A stretch of DNA of 64,000 bases, from NCBI GenBank assembly GCA_910585905.1, contig CAJUID010000008.1, positions 1-64,000 of the forward strand, read 5' to 3'. The notes under the pieces were generated by a model. It had not been told where the DNA came from, did not search any database, and saw only the letters and a list, made by a program, of their open reading frames with translations. The position numbers and the translations under genes were made by a program. The DNA is from an uncultured Lachnospiraceae bacterium (GTDB lineage Bacteria > Bacillota > Clostridia > Lachnospirales > Lachnospiraceae). Below, piece after piece: positions 41,261 through 51,400 of the stretch (position 1 is the first letter of the stretch; each line of letters starts with the position of its first letter).

Positions 41261-41965
41261 ATGGCGAAATATAAAAGAATCTTACTAAAGTTAAGCGGGG
41301 AAGCATTGGCAGGACCACAGAAGACAGGTTTTGATGAAGCGACTTGCCTTGAAGTGGCAAAGCAGGTTAAGCGGCTAGTGGATGATGGTGTGCAAGTAGG
41401 TGTAGTGACTGGCGGCGGTAATTTTTGGCGGGGAAGAAGCAGTGAAAATATTGACCGCACAAAGGCGGATCAGATTGGAATGCTGGCAACCGTTATGAAT
41501 TGTATTTATGTGTCTGAGATTTTCCGAAGCGTTGAAATGAAGACAAATGTATTAACACCATTTGAATGCGGTTCTATGACAAAGCTTTTTTCAAAAGACA
41601 GGGCAAATAAATATTTGGAAAAGGGTATGGTAGTCTTTTTTGCCGGGGGCACAGGCCATCCGTATTTTTCGACAGATACAGGGACGGTGCTTCGTGCTGT
41701 AGAGATTGAGGCGGATGTGATTTTGTTAGGAAAATCTATTGATGGTGTTTATGATTCAGACCCTGCAGTAAATCCGGCAGCTAAGAAGTTTGATGAGATT
41801 GCGATTGGCGATGTGGTCAACCAGCGGCTTGGAGTGATTGACCTAGCAGCAGCAGTCCTTAGTATGGAGAACCATATGCCGATGATGATATTTGGATTAA
41901 ATGAAAAGGACAGTATTGTTAATACAGTAAATGGTGTGACACAGGGGACTCTGGTTACGGCCTAA
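41261..41965 (+). CDS. pyrH: UMP kinase
   Basis: 234 residues. Amino-acid-kinase fold: KRILLKLSGEALAG at the N-terminus, VVTGGGNFWRG, FFAGGTGHPYFSTDT, and LGVIDLAAAVLSMEN near the end. It phosphorylates UMP to UDP in the hexameric bacterial form. First gene of the conserved pyrH-frr pair upstream of the uppS-cdsA-dxr-rseP-ispG-polC row. Confidence 0.96.
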   Translation: MAKYKRILLKLSGEALAGPQKTGFDEATCLEVAKQVKRLVDDGVQVGVVTGGGNFWRGRSSENIDRTKADQIGMLATVMNCIYVSEIFRSVEMKTNVLTPFECGSMTKLFSKDRANKYLEKGMVVFFAGGTGHPYFSTDTGTVLRAVEIEADVILLGKSIDGVYDSDPAVNPAAKKFDEIAIGDVVNQRLGVIDLAAAVLSMENHMPMMIFGLNEKDSIVNTVNGVTQGTLVTA

Positions 41966-42108
41966 GTTTATAAACCTATAGACAGACTTGTATTGGTTTC
42001 TGGTTTGTTTGGTATAGGTTACATTGGCACGATTGATTTTAACCGTTGTGTACACGAGAATAGAGGAGCGAATTTGGGCCGCTAAATGCGGCATGGAGGA
42101 TAGTTAGG

Positions 42109-42663
42109 ATGAGTGCAGAATTAGAACAGTTTAAAGAGAAAATGACAAAGTCAGTAGATAGTTTGCAGGCAGAATATGTTACAATCCGTGCAGGAAGGGC
42201 AAATCCTCATATTCTGGATAAAATCAGCGTAGATTATTATGGACAGCCTTCCAGTCTCCAGTCCGTTGCAAATGTTTCCGTGTCGGAGGCGCGTACTCTT
42301 GTAATTCAGCCGTGGGAGGCAAGCCTGATTAAGGAGATTGAAAAGGCGATTTTGATCGCAGATTTAGGTTTGACACCAAATAACGACGGAAAGTCTATTC
42401 GCCTTACTTTCCCAGAGCTTACAGAAGAGCGGCGGAAAGAATTGGTAAAGGATGTTAAGAAAAAGGGTGAGAATGCGAAAGTTGCTATTCGCAATATCCG
42501 CCGTGATGCGAACGATATGATTAAGAAGCAGCAGAAAGCAAATGAGATTTCAGAGGATGAACAGAAGGATGCTGAAAATGAAATCCAGAAGCTGACTGAC
42601 AGCTTTGTTTCGCAAATTGATCAGATGATAGAGGATAAGTCAAAGGAAATTATGACAGTATAG
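42109..42663 (+). CDS. frr: Ribosome recycling factor
   Basis: 184 residues, exact family length. RAGRANPHILDKISVDYYG, VIQPWEASLIKEIEKAI, LTEERRKELVKDVKKKGE and VAIRNIRRDAND are diagnostic. With EF-G it splits post-termination ribosomes. Follows pyrH by 143 bases, the usual partner, and is closed by a terminator at 42684. Confidence 0.97.
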   Translation: MSAELEQFKEKMTKSVDSLQAEYVTIRAGRANPHILDKISVDYYGQPSSLQSVANVSVSEARTLVIQPWEASLIKEIEKAILIADLGLTPNNDGKSIRLTFPELTEERRKELVKDVKKKGENAKVAIRNIRRDANDMIKKQQKANEISEDEQKDAENEIQKLTDSFVSQIDQMIEDKSKEIMTV

Positions 42664-42683
42664 GGATAAAATTTGTTGAGAAA

Positions 42684-42713
42684 GGGATAGATCGTTTGGT
42701 CTGTCCCTCTTTT
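42684..42713 (+). terminator. Rho-independent terminator after frr
   Basis: GGGATAGA (42684-42691) pairs with TCTGTCCC (42700-42707, one G-U pair) and is followed by TCTTTT. It separates pyrH-frr from the uppS cluster. Confidence 0.75.
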
Positions 42714-42900
42714 GTGCAAGCTGGTATAATGGTTAGTATTGATGTAAGAAGGATGTTTTATCCAGCCAAAAAGAAGAGTATTCTTGCGAGGCAACGAGTC
42801 ATAAGGGGATGTCCATTTGGCTCTCGCCAGGCCATGCTTAAAGCTTGCTGCGGGGTATTCGACTTTTGTCTGGATGATTATACAAGTTATGAGGTTTGAT

Positions 42901-43620
42901 ATGGCAGAGGAGAGAAAAAATGTGCCGCGCCATGTAGCGATTATTTTAGACGGAAATGGGCGGTGGGCAAAAAAACGCATGCTTCCACGGAATGCCGGGC
43001 ATGTGGCGGGAAGTAAGAATGTGGAAAAGGTTTGTAAAGCAGCATGGGAGATGGGCATTGAATATGTAACAATGTATGCCTTTTCGACTGAGAATTGGTC
43101 AAGGCCAAAGTCGGAAGTAGATGCTTTAATGAAACTGCTGCATCAGTATCTTTCGGATTGTTTGAAAACAAGCCGGAAAAATAATATGCAGGTGCGGGTG
43201 ATTGGCGACATTTCAAGGTTAGAGCCTGCCCTGCAGGAGCGCATTAGAGAATTAGAAGAGTATTCTGCACAGAATACAGGGCTTCATTTTCAAGTGGCTC
43301 TAAATTATGGAAGCAGAGATGAAATGATACGCGGGATCAGAAAAATTGCGCAGGATGTTAAAGATGGGCAGATAGCTCCAGAACGGATAGATGAAGCGCT
43401 GATTAGCCGATATCTTGATACTAGTGGGATACCAGATCCAGATTTAATGATCCGCACCAGTGGGGAACAACGTCTATCTAATTATCTTCTGTGGCAGATG
43501 GCGTACACGGAATTTTATTTTACGGATGTACTGTGGCCGGACTTTGGGAAAGATGAGCTGCTTCGGGCGGTAGAATATTATCAGAAGCGCGACAGGCGAT
43601 TTGGGGGAGTAAAAGGGTAG
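42901..43620 (+). CDS. uppS: Undecaprenyl diphosphate synthase
   Basis: 239 residues from the ATG at 42901 with GAGG upstream; a longer frame to 42817 has no ribosome site. HVAIILDGNGRWAKKR contains the catalytic aspartate and diphosphate-binding region; MYAFSTENWSRP and LMIRTSGEQRLSNYLLWQ are the other cis-prenyltransferase motifs. It makes the C55 lipid carrier for peptidoglycan from farnesyl diphosphate, using isoprenoid units from the dxr/ispG pathway encoded downstream. Confidence 0.97.
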   Translation: MAEERKNVPRHVAIILDGNGRWAKKRMLPRNAGHVAGSKNVEKVCKAAWEMGIEYVTMYAFSTENWSRPKSEVDALMKLLHQYLSDCLKTSRKNNMQVRVIGDISRLEPALQERIRELEEYSAQNTGLHFQVALNYGSRDEMIRGIRKIAQDVKDGQIAPERIDEALISRYLDTSGIPDPDLMIRTSGEQRLSNYLLWQMAYTEFYFTDVLWPDFGKDELLRAVEYYQKRDRRFGGVKG

Positions 43621-43708
43621 GAAATACCATTTTACTTAACAAGTTTGTTTTGTTTAGTGCTTGTTCAAAATTAATTTGCGCAGAAGCAGCGCAGGAATGA
43701 GGAGAAAA

Positions 43709-44500
43709 ATGTTTCGGACTAGATTGATTAGTGGGATTCTTTTGATGGCAGTTACCATTGCCCTGATGGTATATGGAAGTTATCCTTTATTTTGGGTAGT
43801 TACAGGGGTATCTATGATTGGGTTATTTGAACTATACCGGACAGCGGGGATGGAGAAGACACCTCCAGCGGTAATTGGTTATCTGTCCAGTATTGTGATT
43901 GATATTTTGATTTTAGATAATGGTTTCGGATATCTTTTAATGTGGCTGGTTGCTACATTAATGGTTATGATGGCATGTTATGTGATTGTGTATCCAAAGT
44001 ATCGGTCGGATCAGATGACTATGCTGTTTTTTGGGCTGATCTACGTTACGGTAATGCTTTCCTTTGTTTTCAAGGTACGTTTTCTTGCCAATGGAATTTT
44101 ATTTGTTTGGCTTATTTTTATAGGCGCATGGGGCTCTGACACTTGTGCTTATTGTGTGGGAAAATTATGCGGGAAACATAAACTGCCTTCGAAATTAAGT
44201 CCGAATAAAACAATAGAAGGCTGTGTTGGCGGTATTGCAGGGGCGGCATTAATTGGATTTTTGTTTGCTGTGGCATTTTTTAAGAATACAGATTATTGGT
44301 GGCAGTTTGCGTTAATTGGCGGTGTTTCTTCTGTGATTTCACAGATTGGTGACTTGACGGCTTCAGCAATTAAGAGAAATGCCGGCATAAAAGATTATAG
44401 CAATTTGATTCCAGGGCATGGCGGCATTTTGGACCGTTTTGATAGTATTATTTTTATTGCCCCAGTTGTCTATTACCTATTGACTTTTATGAGACTATAG
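43709..44500 (+). CDS. cdsA: Phosphatidate cytidylyltransferase
   Basis: 263 residues from ATG 43709 (AGGAG five bases upstream). Multi-pass membrane enzyme with around eight hydrophobic segments. The signature SAIKRNAGIKDYSNLIPGHG continuing into DRFDSIIF is complete. It makes CDP-diacylglycerol, the precursor of anionic and other phospholipids. Located between uppS and dxr as in most Firmicutes. Confidence 0.95.
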   Translation: MFRTRLISGILLMAVTIALMVYGSYPLFWVVTGVSMIGLFELYRTAGMEKTPPAVIGYLSSIVIDILILDNGFGYLLMWLVATLMVMMACYVIVYPKYRSDQMTMLFFGLIYVTVMLSFVFKVRFLANGILFVWLIFIGAWGSDTCAYCVGKLCGKHKLPSKLSPNKTIEGCVGGIAGAALIGFLFAVAFFKNTDYWWQFALIGGVSSVISQIGDLTASAIKRNAGIKDYSNLIPGHGGILDRFDSIIFIAPVVYYLLTFMRL

Positions 44501-44645
44501 TAATATAATATATGATATTGGAGTTATATTGTGTGTACGGAAGCAGCGGAAGAACGAGGCAATCTGTGGTATTGGTTTGGAAAAGATACAGTTTGGCTTC
44601 AATATTATTTTATGAAGAACGTGAAGGAAGAGGGAGTACAGAATA

Positions 44646-45800
44646 ATGAAGAACATTATGGTTCTTGGTTCTACAGGTTCCATTGGGACACAGACACTGG
44701 ATGTCGTGAGGAGACATGAAGATATGAATATTGTATCGCTCGCGGCCAGCAGCAATATAGATTTGCTGGAGCAGCAGATTGCAGAATTTACGCCTGAGAT
44801 GGTCTGTGTCTATCAGGAAGATCAGGCTCTTATTTTGAAGGAGCGCCTACAAGGAAAAAATATAGAGGTTTTGACAGGGATGGAGGGGCTGATTGCATGT
44901 GCGACGGTATCATCTGGTGATATGGTAGTTGCATCTGTTGTTGGGATGATTGGAATTCGTCCAGTGATAGAGGCGATTAAGGCGAAAAAGGATATCGCCT
45001 TTGCAAATAAGGAGACACTTGTAACGGCTGGACATATTATTATGCCTTTAGTCCGTAAGATGGGGGTGAATTTGCTCCCGGTGGACAGTGAGCATGCAGC
45101 AGTATTTCAGTGTCTGAATGGTGAGCGCCATAGTGATATCAGAAAGATTATTCTTACCGCTTCCGGAGGGCCATTTCGGGGAAAAAGCTTAAAAGAATTG
45201 GAACATGTTACGGTGCAGGATGCGTTGAATCACCCAAATTGGTCGATGGGAAAAAAGATTACAATAGACTCATCTACAATGGTGAATAAAGGGCTGGAAG
45301 TGATTGAGGCAAGGTGGATGTTTGATGTGCCTTTTGAGCAGATTGAGGTGGTTTTGCAGCCACAGAGCATTATCCATTCGATGGTGGAATTTGCAGATGG
45401 GGCAGTGATGGCACAACTTGGGACGCCGGATATGCGCCTGCCAATTCAGTACGCCTTATGCTATCCAGAAAGAAGGGGGCGTGTTGGTGAGCCTCTTGAT
45501 TTTTCCAAGCTCGCAGGCATTACTTTTGAGCAGCCAGATTTAGAGACCTTCCGTGGGCTTTCCCTTGCTTACCTAGCAGGAAAAACAGGCGGAAGTATGC
45601 CAACTGTATTTAATGCTGCAAATGAGAGGGCAGTAGCGCTATTTTTGCAGAATAAAATTCCTTATCTTACAATGGCTGATATGATTGAGGATGCGATGGA
45701 AGCACATAAATTAATTACAGATCCTGATTTTGATGAAATTTTGCAAACAGAGCAGGAGGTTTGCTGTTATCTGGATCAAAAATATTGCGCTGGCAATTAA
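44646..45800 (+). CDS. dxr: 1-deoxy-D-xylulose-5-phosphate reductoisomerase
   Basis: 384 residues. NADPH site MVLGSTGSIGTQTLD, then FANKETLVTAG, LLPVDSEHAAVFQC (metal ligands), TASGGPFRG and the Ser/Asn loop NHPNWSMGKKITIDS. Commits DXP to the non-mevalonate isoprenoid pathway; ispG, a later step, is two genes downstream. Complete. Confidence 0.97.
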   Translation: MKNIMVLGSTGSIGTQTLDVVRRHEDMNIVSLAASSNIDLLEQQIAEFTPEMVCVYQEDQALILKERLQGKNIEVLTGMEGLIACATVSSGDMVVASVVGMIGIRPVIEAIKAKKDIAFANKETLVTAGHIIMPLVRKMGVNLLPVDSEHAAVFQCLNGERHSDIRKIILTASGGPFRGKSLKELEHVTVQDALNHPNWSMGKKITIDSSTMVNKGLEVIEARWMFDVPFEQIEVVLQPQSIIHSMVEFADGAVMAQLGTPDMRLPIQYALCYPERRGRVGEPLDFSKLAGITFEQPDLETFRGLSLAYLAGKTGGSMPTVFNAANERAVALFLQNKIPYLTMADMIEDAMEAHKLITDPDFDEILQTEQEVCCYLDQKYCAGN

Positions 45801-45921
45801 GAGAATGGACATATGGTTTTAGGCGCTATGTTTGGTTATATTTGTGAAGCAAAGATTTTCAATGGAAGGTTAGTGAAAAGATTATCTTGGGGCTTTAAAC
45901 TTGAGGGAATGGAGATTAGAT

Positions 45922-47277
45922 ATGAATATTATAGTAGCGTTGCTTATTTTTTCAGTGATTGTAGTTGCCCATGAGTTGGGGCACTTTTTTCTGGCTAAGA
46001 AAAATGGAGTAGGAGTGCCAGAATTTTCTGTGGGAATGGGGCCAAGGATAGTTACTTTTGCGAAAACAGCAAATGGCTGTGTGGTCAAATTTTTCTGTTC
46101 TCAAAAGATAATGGAGGAAAGGGAAGACTGGCAGGATGTTACAAAGTATTCCTGGAAACTCTTGCCTCTTGGCGGTTCTTGTGCCATGATTGGTGAGGAT
46201 GAAGATAATGATGCGGAGAATTCTTTTAACAGCAAAGGAAAATGGGCACGTTTTTCGATAGTTTTCGCCGGGCCATTTTTCAATTTTATTTTAGCATTTC
46301 TGTTTTCCATTATCATTATAGCGAATTCTGGGATTGATTACCCAAGGGTAGAGGCAGTCTATGACAACCAGCCTGCCAAGGCCGCAGGAATCCAGTTGGG
46401 AGATGAGATTAAAAGCATCAATGGACATAAAATTTCTATTGGTCGTGAGATTGACACATATATACAGCTTCATCCGCTGACTGGGGAGGATGTCTCAATT
46501 GTTTTGATGCGTGATGGGGAGAAAAAGACAATTACATTAGATCCGAATTATAAAACACATCTTTTTGGCTTTTCGTATTCCCCACAAAAGACGGAGAGTC
46601 CAAAGATTTCGGTGGTCAGTAAGGGGAAACCTTTTGACAAGGCAGGAATTCGGGCTGGTGATAAGATTGTTAGTATAAATGGGACAAAAATCTCCAATGG
46701 TGAAGAGCTGAAAAATGTAATGGAGAATTATAATGATGGCGGGGAAGTGGAATTTGAAATTGAGCAGGATGGGGAAGTTTTATCTTATAAAGTGACGCCA
46801 GAACCGTATGAGACAAAGACGCTTGGTTTTTATGCAGCAGGCGATGTGAAAGGCGGAAATGCGATTGATGTACTTAAATATAGCCTAGTAGAAGTAAAGT
46901 ATTGGGTTGAAACAACAATTGCAAGCCTTGGACAGTTGATTACTGGAAAGATCAGCACAAAAGAACTTTCTGGTCCAGTTGGTATAGTGGATACGGTTGG
47001 GAATGTTCTGGAGCAGAGTACAGATTATGGTATGCGGGCTGTGATTTTAAATATGTTGTATATGTCTGTATTATTAAGTGCAAATCTTGGTGTGATGAAC
47101 CTTCTGCCTCTTCCGGCACTGGACGGAGGGCGTCTGGTATTTATTATTATTGAAGCCGTCAGAGGAAAACCAGTTGACAGGGACAAAGAAGGTTATGTGC
47201 ATTTTGCAGGGTTTGTTGTGCTAATGCTGTTTATGATTTTTGTGATGTATAATGACATTATTAAGATAATACATTAG
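45922..47277 (+). CDS. rseP: Site-2 intramembrane metalloprotease RseP
   Basis: 451 residues from ATG 45922. The zinc site HELGH lies in the first membrane segment (IFSVIVVAHELGHFFLAKK). A PDZ pair follows (AVYDNQPAKAAGIQLGD and VVSKGKPFDKAGIRAGD), then the second active-site segment NLLPLPALDGG with the third ligand. Compared with the short form, it has an extra charged insertion after the first segment (residues 55-100). It cleaves transmembrane regulators such as anti-sigma factors. Confidence 0.93.
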   Translation: MNIIVALLIFSVIVVAHELGHFFLAKKNGVGVPEFSVGMGPRIVTFAKTANGCVVKFFCSQKIMEEREDWQDVTKYSWKLLPLGGSCAMIGEDEDNDAENSFNSKGKWARFSIVFAGPFFNFILAFLFSIIIIANSGIDYPRVEAVYDNQPAKAAGIQLGDEIKSINGHKISIGREIDTYIQLHPLTGEDVSIVLMRDGEKKTITLDPNYKTHLFGFSYSPQKTESPKISVVSKGKPFDKAGIRAGDKIVSINGTKISNGEELKNVMENYNDGGEVEFEIEQDGEVLSYKVTPEPYETKTLGFYAAGDVKGGNAIDVLKYSLVEVKYWVETTIASLGQLITGKISTKELSGPVGIVDTVGNVLEQSTDYGMRAVILNMLYMSVLLSANLGVMNLLPLPALDGGRLVFIIIEAVRGKPVDRDKEGYVHFAGFVVLMLFMIFVMYNDIIKIIH

Positions 47278-47386
47278 AAAATGTGTTTTTGGCATATTAT
47301 ACAAAATGTCTTGTATCAAAGTAATCGTATATTTGGTCTGTATGTTTCCTTTTGGCCGTTGCATATGTGAGAATGAGGGGGAGAAT

Positions 47387-48436
47387 ATGAGAGAGCAGAC
47401 AAAAGTAGTTCGGATTGGAAACTGCCAGATTGGTGGCGGCAGCCGGATTGCTATCCAGTCTATGACAAATACTAAGACGGAGGATGTGGATGCGACAGTC
47501 GCACAGATTTTGGAATTAGAAGAGGCAGGGTGTGATATTGTCCGATGTGCGGTTCCAGCTATGAATGCTGCTACGGCGATTGCGGATATTAAAAAGCAGA
47601 TTCATATTCCCCTGGTGGCGGACATTCATTTTGATTACCGTTTGGCTATCGCTGCTATGGAGAATGGGGCAGACAAAATCCGCATTAATCCTGGAAATAT
47701 CGGTTCTGCAGATCGGGTTCAGGCAGTGGTGGATGTAGCGAAGGAGCGGAATATTCCAATCCGGGTTGGTGTAAATAGCGGTTCCTTGGAAAAAGAAATC
47801 ATTGAAAAGTATGGAAAAGTAACTGCAGATGGCCTAGTGGAGAGTGCACTTGCCCAGGTGCGCCTAATCGAGGAAATGGGGTATGATAATCTGGTAATCA
47901 GTATAAAATCTTCTGATGTTATGATGTGTATCAAAGCGCATGAGCTAATTGCCAAGCAAACAAACTATCCTTTGCATGTTGGCGTGACAGAGTCTGGTTC
48001 TCTGGTTGCTGGGAATATTAAGTCTGCGGTTGGCATTGGCAACATTTTGTACCAGGGAATCGGTGATACAATCCGCGTTTCTCTGACAGGCTCCCCGGTA
48101 GAAGAGGTTCGTTCTGCTAAATTAATCTTAAAAACGTTGGGACTTCGGAAGGGCGGAGTAACTGTGGTTTCCTGCCCAACTTGTGGGCGGACGCAGATTG
48201 ATCTCATAAGCCTTGCCAGTCAGGTAGAAAAATTAGTGGAAAATATCGAACTTGATATAAAAGTGGCTGTTATGGGATGCGTGGTAAATGGGCCTGGGGA
48301 GGCAAGGGAAGCGGATCTTGGCATTGCTGGAGGCAATGGAGAGGGCTTATTAATACGGAAGGGTGAAGTTATCCGAAAGGTTCCAGAGGAAAATCTTCTG
48401 GACGCTTTGAAAGAAGAAATAGACAAGCTGGTGTAA
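47387..48436 (+). CDS. ispG: (E)-4-hydroxy-3-methylbut-2-enyl-diphosphate synthase
   Basis: 349 residues from ATG 47387 with GAGGGGGAG upstream; the longer frame from 47306 is not a protein-like start. GGGSRIAIQSMTNTKTEDVD opens the TIM barrel; ADIHFDYRLA, RINPGNIG, RVGVNSGSLEK follow. The iron-sulfur cysteines are in SCPTCGRTQ and MGCVVNGPGEA. Acts near the end of the non-mevalonate pathway, partner of dxr in this row. Confidence 0.96.
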   Translation: MREQTKVVRIGNCQIGGGSRIAIQSMTNTKTEDVDATVAQILELEEAGCDIVRCAVPAMNAATAIADIKKQIHIPLVADIHFDYRLAIAAMENGADKIRINPGNIGSADRVQAVVDVAKERNIPIRVGVNSGSLEKEIIEKYGKVTADGLVESALAQVRLIEEMGYDNLVISIKSSDVMMCIKAHELIAKQTNYPLHVGVTESGSLVAGNIKSAVGIGNILYQGIGDTIRVSLTGSPVEEVRSAKLILKTLGLRKGGVTVVSCPTCGRTQIDLISLASQVEKLVENIELDIKVAVMGCVVNGPGEAREADLGIAGGNGEGLLIRKGEVIRKVPEENLLDALKEEIDKLV

Positions 48437-48495
48437 AGCTTATAGCCATCATAGTATGACATTACCCAGGAGGTTGGCGGAGGGATAGCATTGGG

Positions 48496-51400
48496 ATGGA
48501 GCAATCATTATTAGATACTTTTGAGGGACTGTCACTGACAGACCGGCAGAAAAAAATATTTTCCGATGTCTCGGTAAAAAGAGTAATCCTTACAAAAGAG
48601 TTAAAAATGGTGATGGTGTATATTGAAAGTGACCATATTATTGCGTTTCGTGAGATTGCTCTTTTGGAATATGCCTTAAACCATGAGATGGAGAAAACGG
48701 GTTTCCGGGCATCGGTCAGGGAGCATTTTAGGCTGTCTGGACAATACACTCCAGAGGATTTTTGGTCAGAATATAAGGAGAGCATTTTGATGATTTTAAA
48801 AGAAAAAAATGTTCTTCTTTTTAATATGATCTATCACGGTGAAGTTACAGTAGAGGATCATTTTTTTCAGGTTGTATGTGAGAATGATATACTGTTTCGA
48901 ACACGGCATGAGGAGTTTGTGGAGCTTGTCAAAGATATTTTTCGGAGCAAAGCAGATTTTTTGATTGAAGTGTCAGTAGATTATTCTCTCCCGGTTCAAG
49001 ATAGGCCGCCAGAAGGATACGAAGTTTTTCGAAGAAATGCACAGGGATATTTTTCTAGCACTCATATTAAAAATTATTATAGTGAAGCGGCAGATTCGTC
49101 AGGCCAGGCAGAAAGCCGCCACGTGGCTTCAGCAGTGGGCGGGAACGTATCACTTTACGGTGAAGAAGAGGAGATGCCCTCTTATGTTGCGGAGGAGGGA
49201 GACTATTTAGCTTCTGTAAGAGAATATGAGGCAGCAGGTTCAAATGGTATACCAGTAGAAACTGGAGCAGTAATGGGGGTTGATATGCCTTCCGGTGGGA
49301 ATGGTGCAATGATGGGATTTGAAGTACCTTCTGGTGGGAATGGTGCAATGATGGGGTTTGATGTACCTTCCGGTGGGAATGGTGCAATGATGGGATTTGA
49401 AGTGCCTTCTGGTGAGAATGGTGCAATGATGGGGTTTGATGTGCCTTCTGGTGAGAATGGTGCGATGATGGGATTTGATCTAGCTTCCGGTGGGGAAAAA
49501 ACGCCTGCTTCAAGTAAGGAGTCTGAAAGAAAGCCGAAAAAAGAAACATCTCAGAAAAAGGCGAAAGCAAGTAGCTCTGGCAGCCGGACACAGGGGGGAT
49601 ATGAGAAGCGGAATTCGTACAGCAGGAGTAAGTCGAAATGGGGAAGCGGTGCAATTGATGAGGAGTGTTTTTATGGCAGAAACTGCGATGGCGAGCTAGT
49701 TAAGATTGCAGATATACAAGGTGAGATAAAAGAGGTAGTTATTGAGGGGATGGTTACTAGTGTGGAGGAACGGGAAATCCGCAATGAAAAGGTAATCTAT
49801 ATGTTTAGCATTTCGGATTTTACAGATTCCATTATGGCAAAAATCTTTCTGGAGAAGGATGAGCTGGAGCTGATGCATGAAAATATCAAGAAAGGGCAGT
49901 TTTTAAAGCTTAAGGGGAACCCGATGTATGATACCTATAGCCGGGAGATTACGATTGCATCAGTTCGGGGAATTAAACATGGTGTGGACACTCGTGAGAA
50001 ACGCATGGACCTGCATGATGGGCCAAAGCGAGTGGAACTGCATGCACATACCCAGATGAGTGAAATGGATTCTGTTGTTCCGGTCAGGGATTTTGTAAAA
50101 TTGGCAAAGGGCTGGGGGCATAAGGCGCTTGCGATTACTGACCACGGTGTCGTGCAGGCATTTCCGGATGCCGATCATGAGGTTTCTGCAGATGAAGAAT
50201 TTAAAATGCTTTATGGAGTGGAAGCGTATCTTGTTGATGACCTGATTGAGGCTGTAAAGAATGGAAAAGGCCAAGACCTTCAAGGGAATTTTGTTGTATT
50301 TGACCTGGAGACAACTGGAATAGGGCCAAAGAGCAACCAAATAATAGAGATTGGTGCAGTTAAGGTAGAAAACGGGAAATTGAGGGATCGCTTCAGCACA
50401 TTTGTCAATCCGGGGCGGCCAATTCCATACCCGGTACAGAAATTAACGGGCATTGATGACTCTATGGTAGCGGGCGCACGCACAATAGAAGTTGTCCTGC
50501 CAGAATTTATTGCATTTTGTGAAGGTCATGTTATGGTGGCGCATAATGCGGGATTTGATATGGGCTTTATTGAGCAGAAAGCAAAAGAGCAGGGGATTGC
50601 CATAGATTATACAGTAATTGATACGGTTGCAGTAGCAAGAGCGCTCTTGCCAGATTTAAAACGGTATAAGCTGGATACGGTGGCGAAGCGGCTTGGTGTC
50701 TCGCTAGAAAACCATCATCGTGCAGTAGATGATGCAGGGGCAACGGCAGAGATTTTTGTACGCATGGCGGATAGGTTGTTAGAAAAAGGAATTGATACAT
50801 TAGAAAAATTAAATGAATTTAGCGTTCCAGATGCTGCTACTATTCAGAAAATGCCGGCGTACCATGCTGTAATCCTGGCAAAGAATGAGACCGGACGGGT
50901 AAATCTTTACCGTCTTGTCTCCGAGTCACATTTAAAATATTTTAATCGCCGTCCAAAACTTCCAAAGAGCCTGTACCTGAAATGGAAAGAGGGGTTGATG
51001 ATTGGTTCGGCGTGCGAGGCCGGGGAGCTTTACCGCGCCCTTGTGGAAGAAAAACCGGAGGAGGAGATTGACCGGCTGGTAAATTTCTATGATTATCTGG
51101 AAATACAGCCGCTTGGAAACAATGCGTTTATGATACGGGATGCGGATAGGTATCCTCAGATTCAGGATGAAAATGACCTGATGGAAATTAACCGCAGAAT
51201 CGTGGAGCTTGGGGAGACTTATGGGAAGCTGGTTGTGGCTACCTGTGATGTACATTTCCTGGAAGCGGAGGATGAGGTGTACCGCCGGATTATTATGGCA
51301 GGGAAAGGATTTTCTGATGCGGATGAGCAGGCGCCTCTTTACTTTAGGACAACCGATGAAATGCTGGCAGAGTTTCAGTATCTTGGTGCAAAGAAGGCGG

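Noticed and set aside
49067..49654. Minus-strand 195-codon frame rich in His/Ser repeats
   Set aside because: It is the antisense image of the polC tandem repeat.
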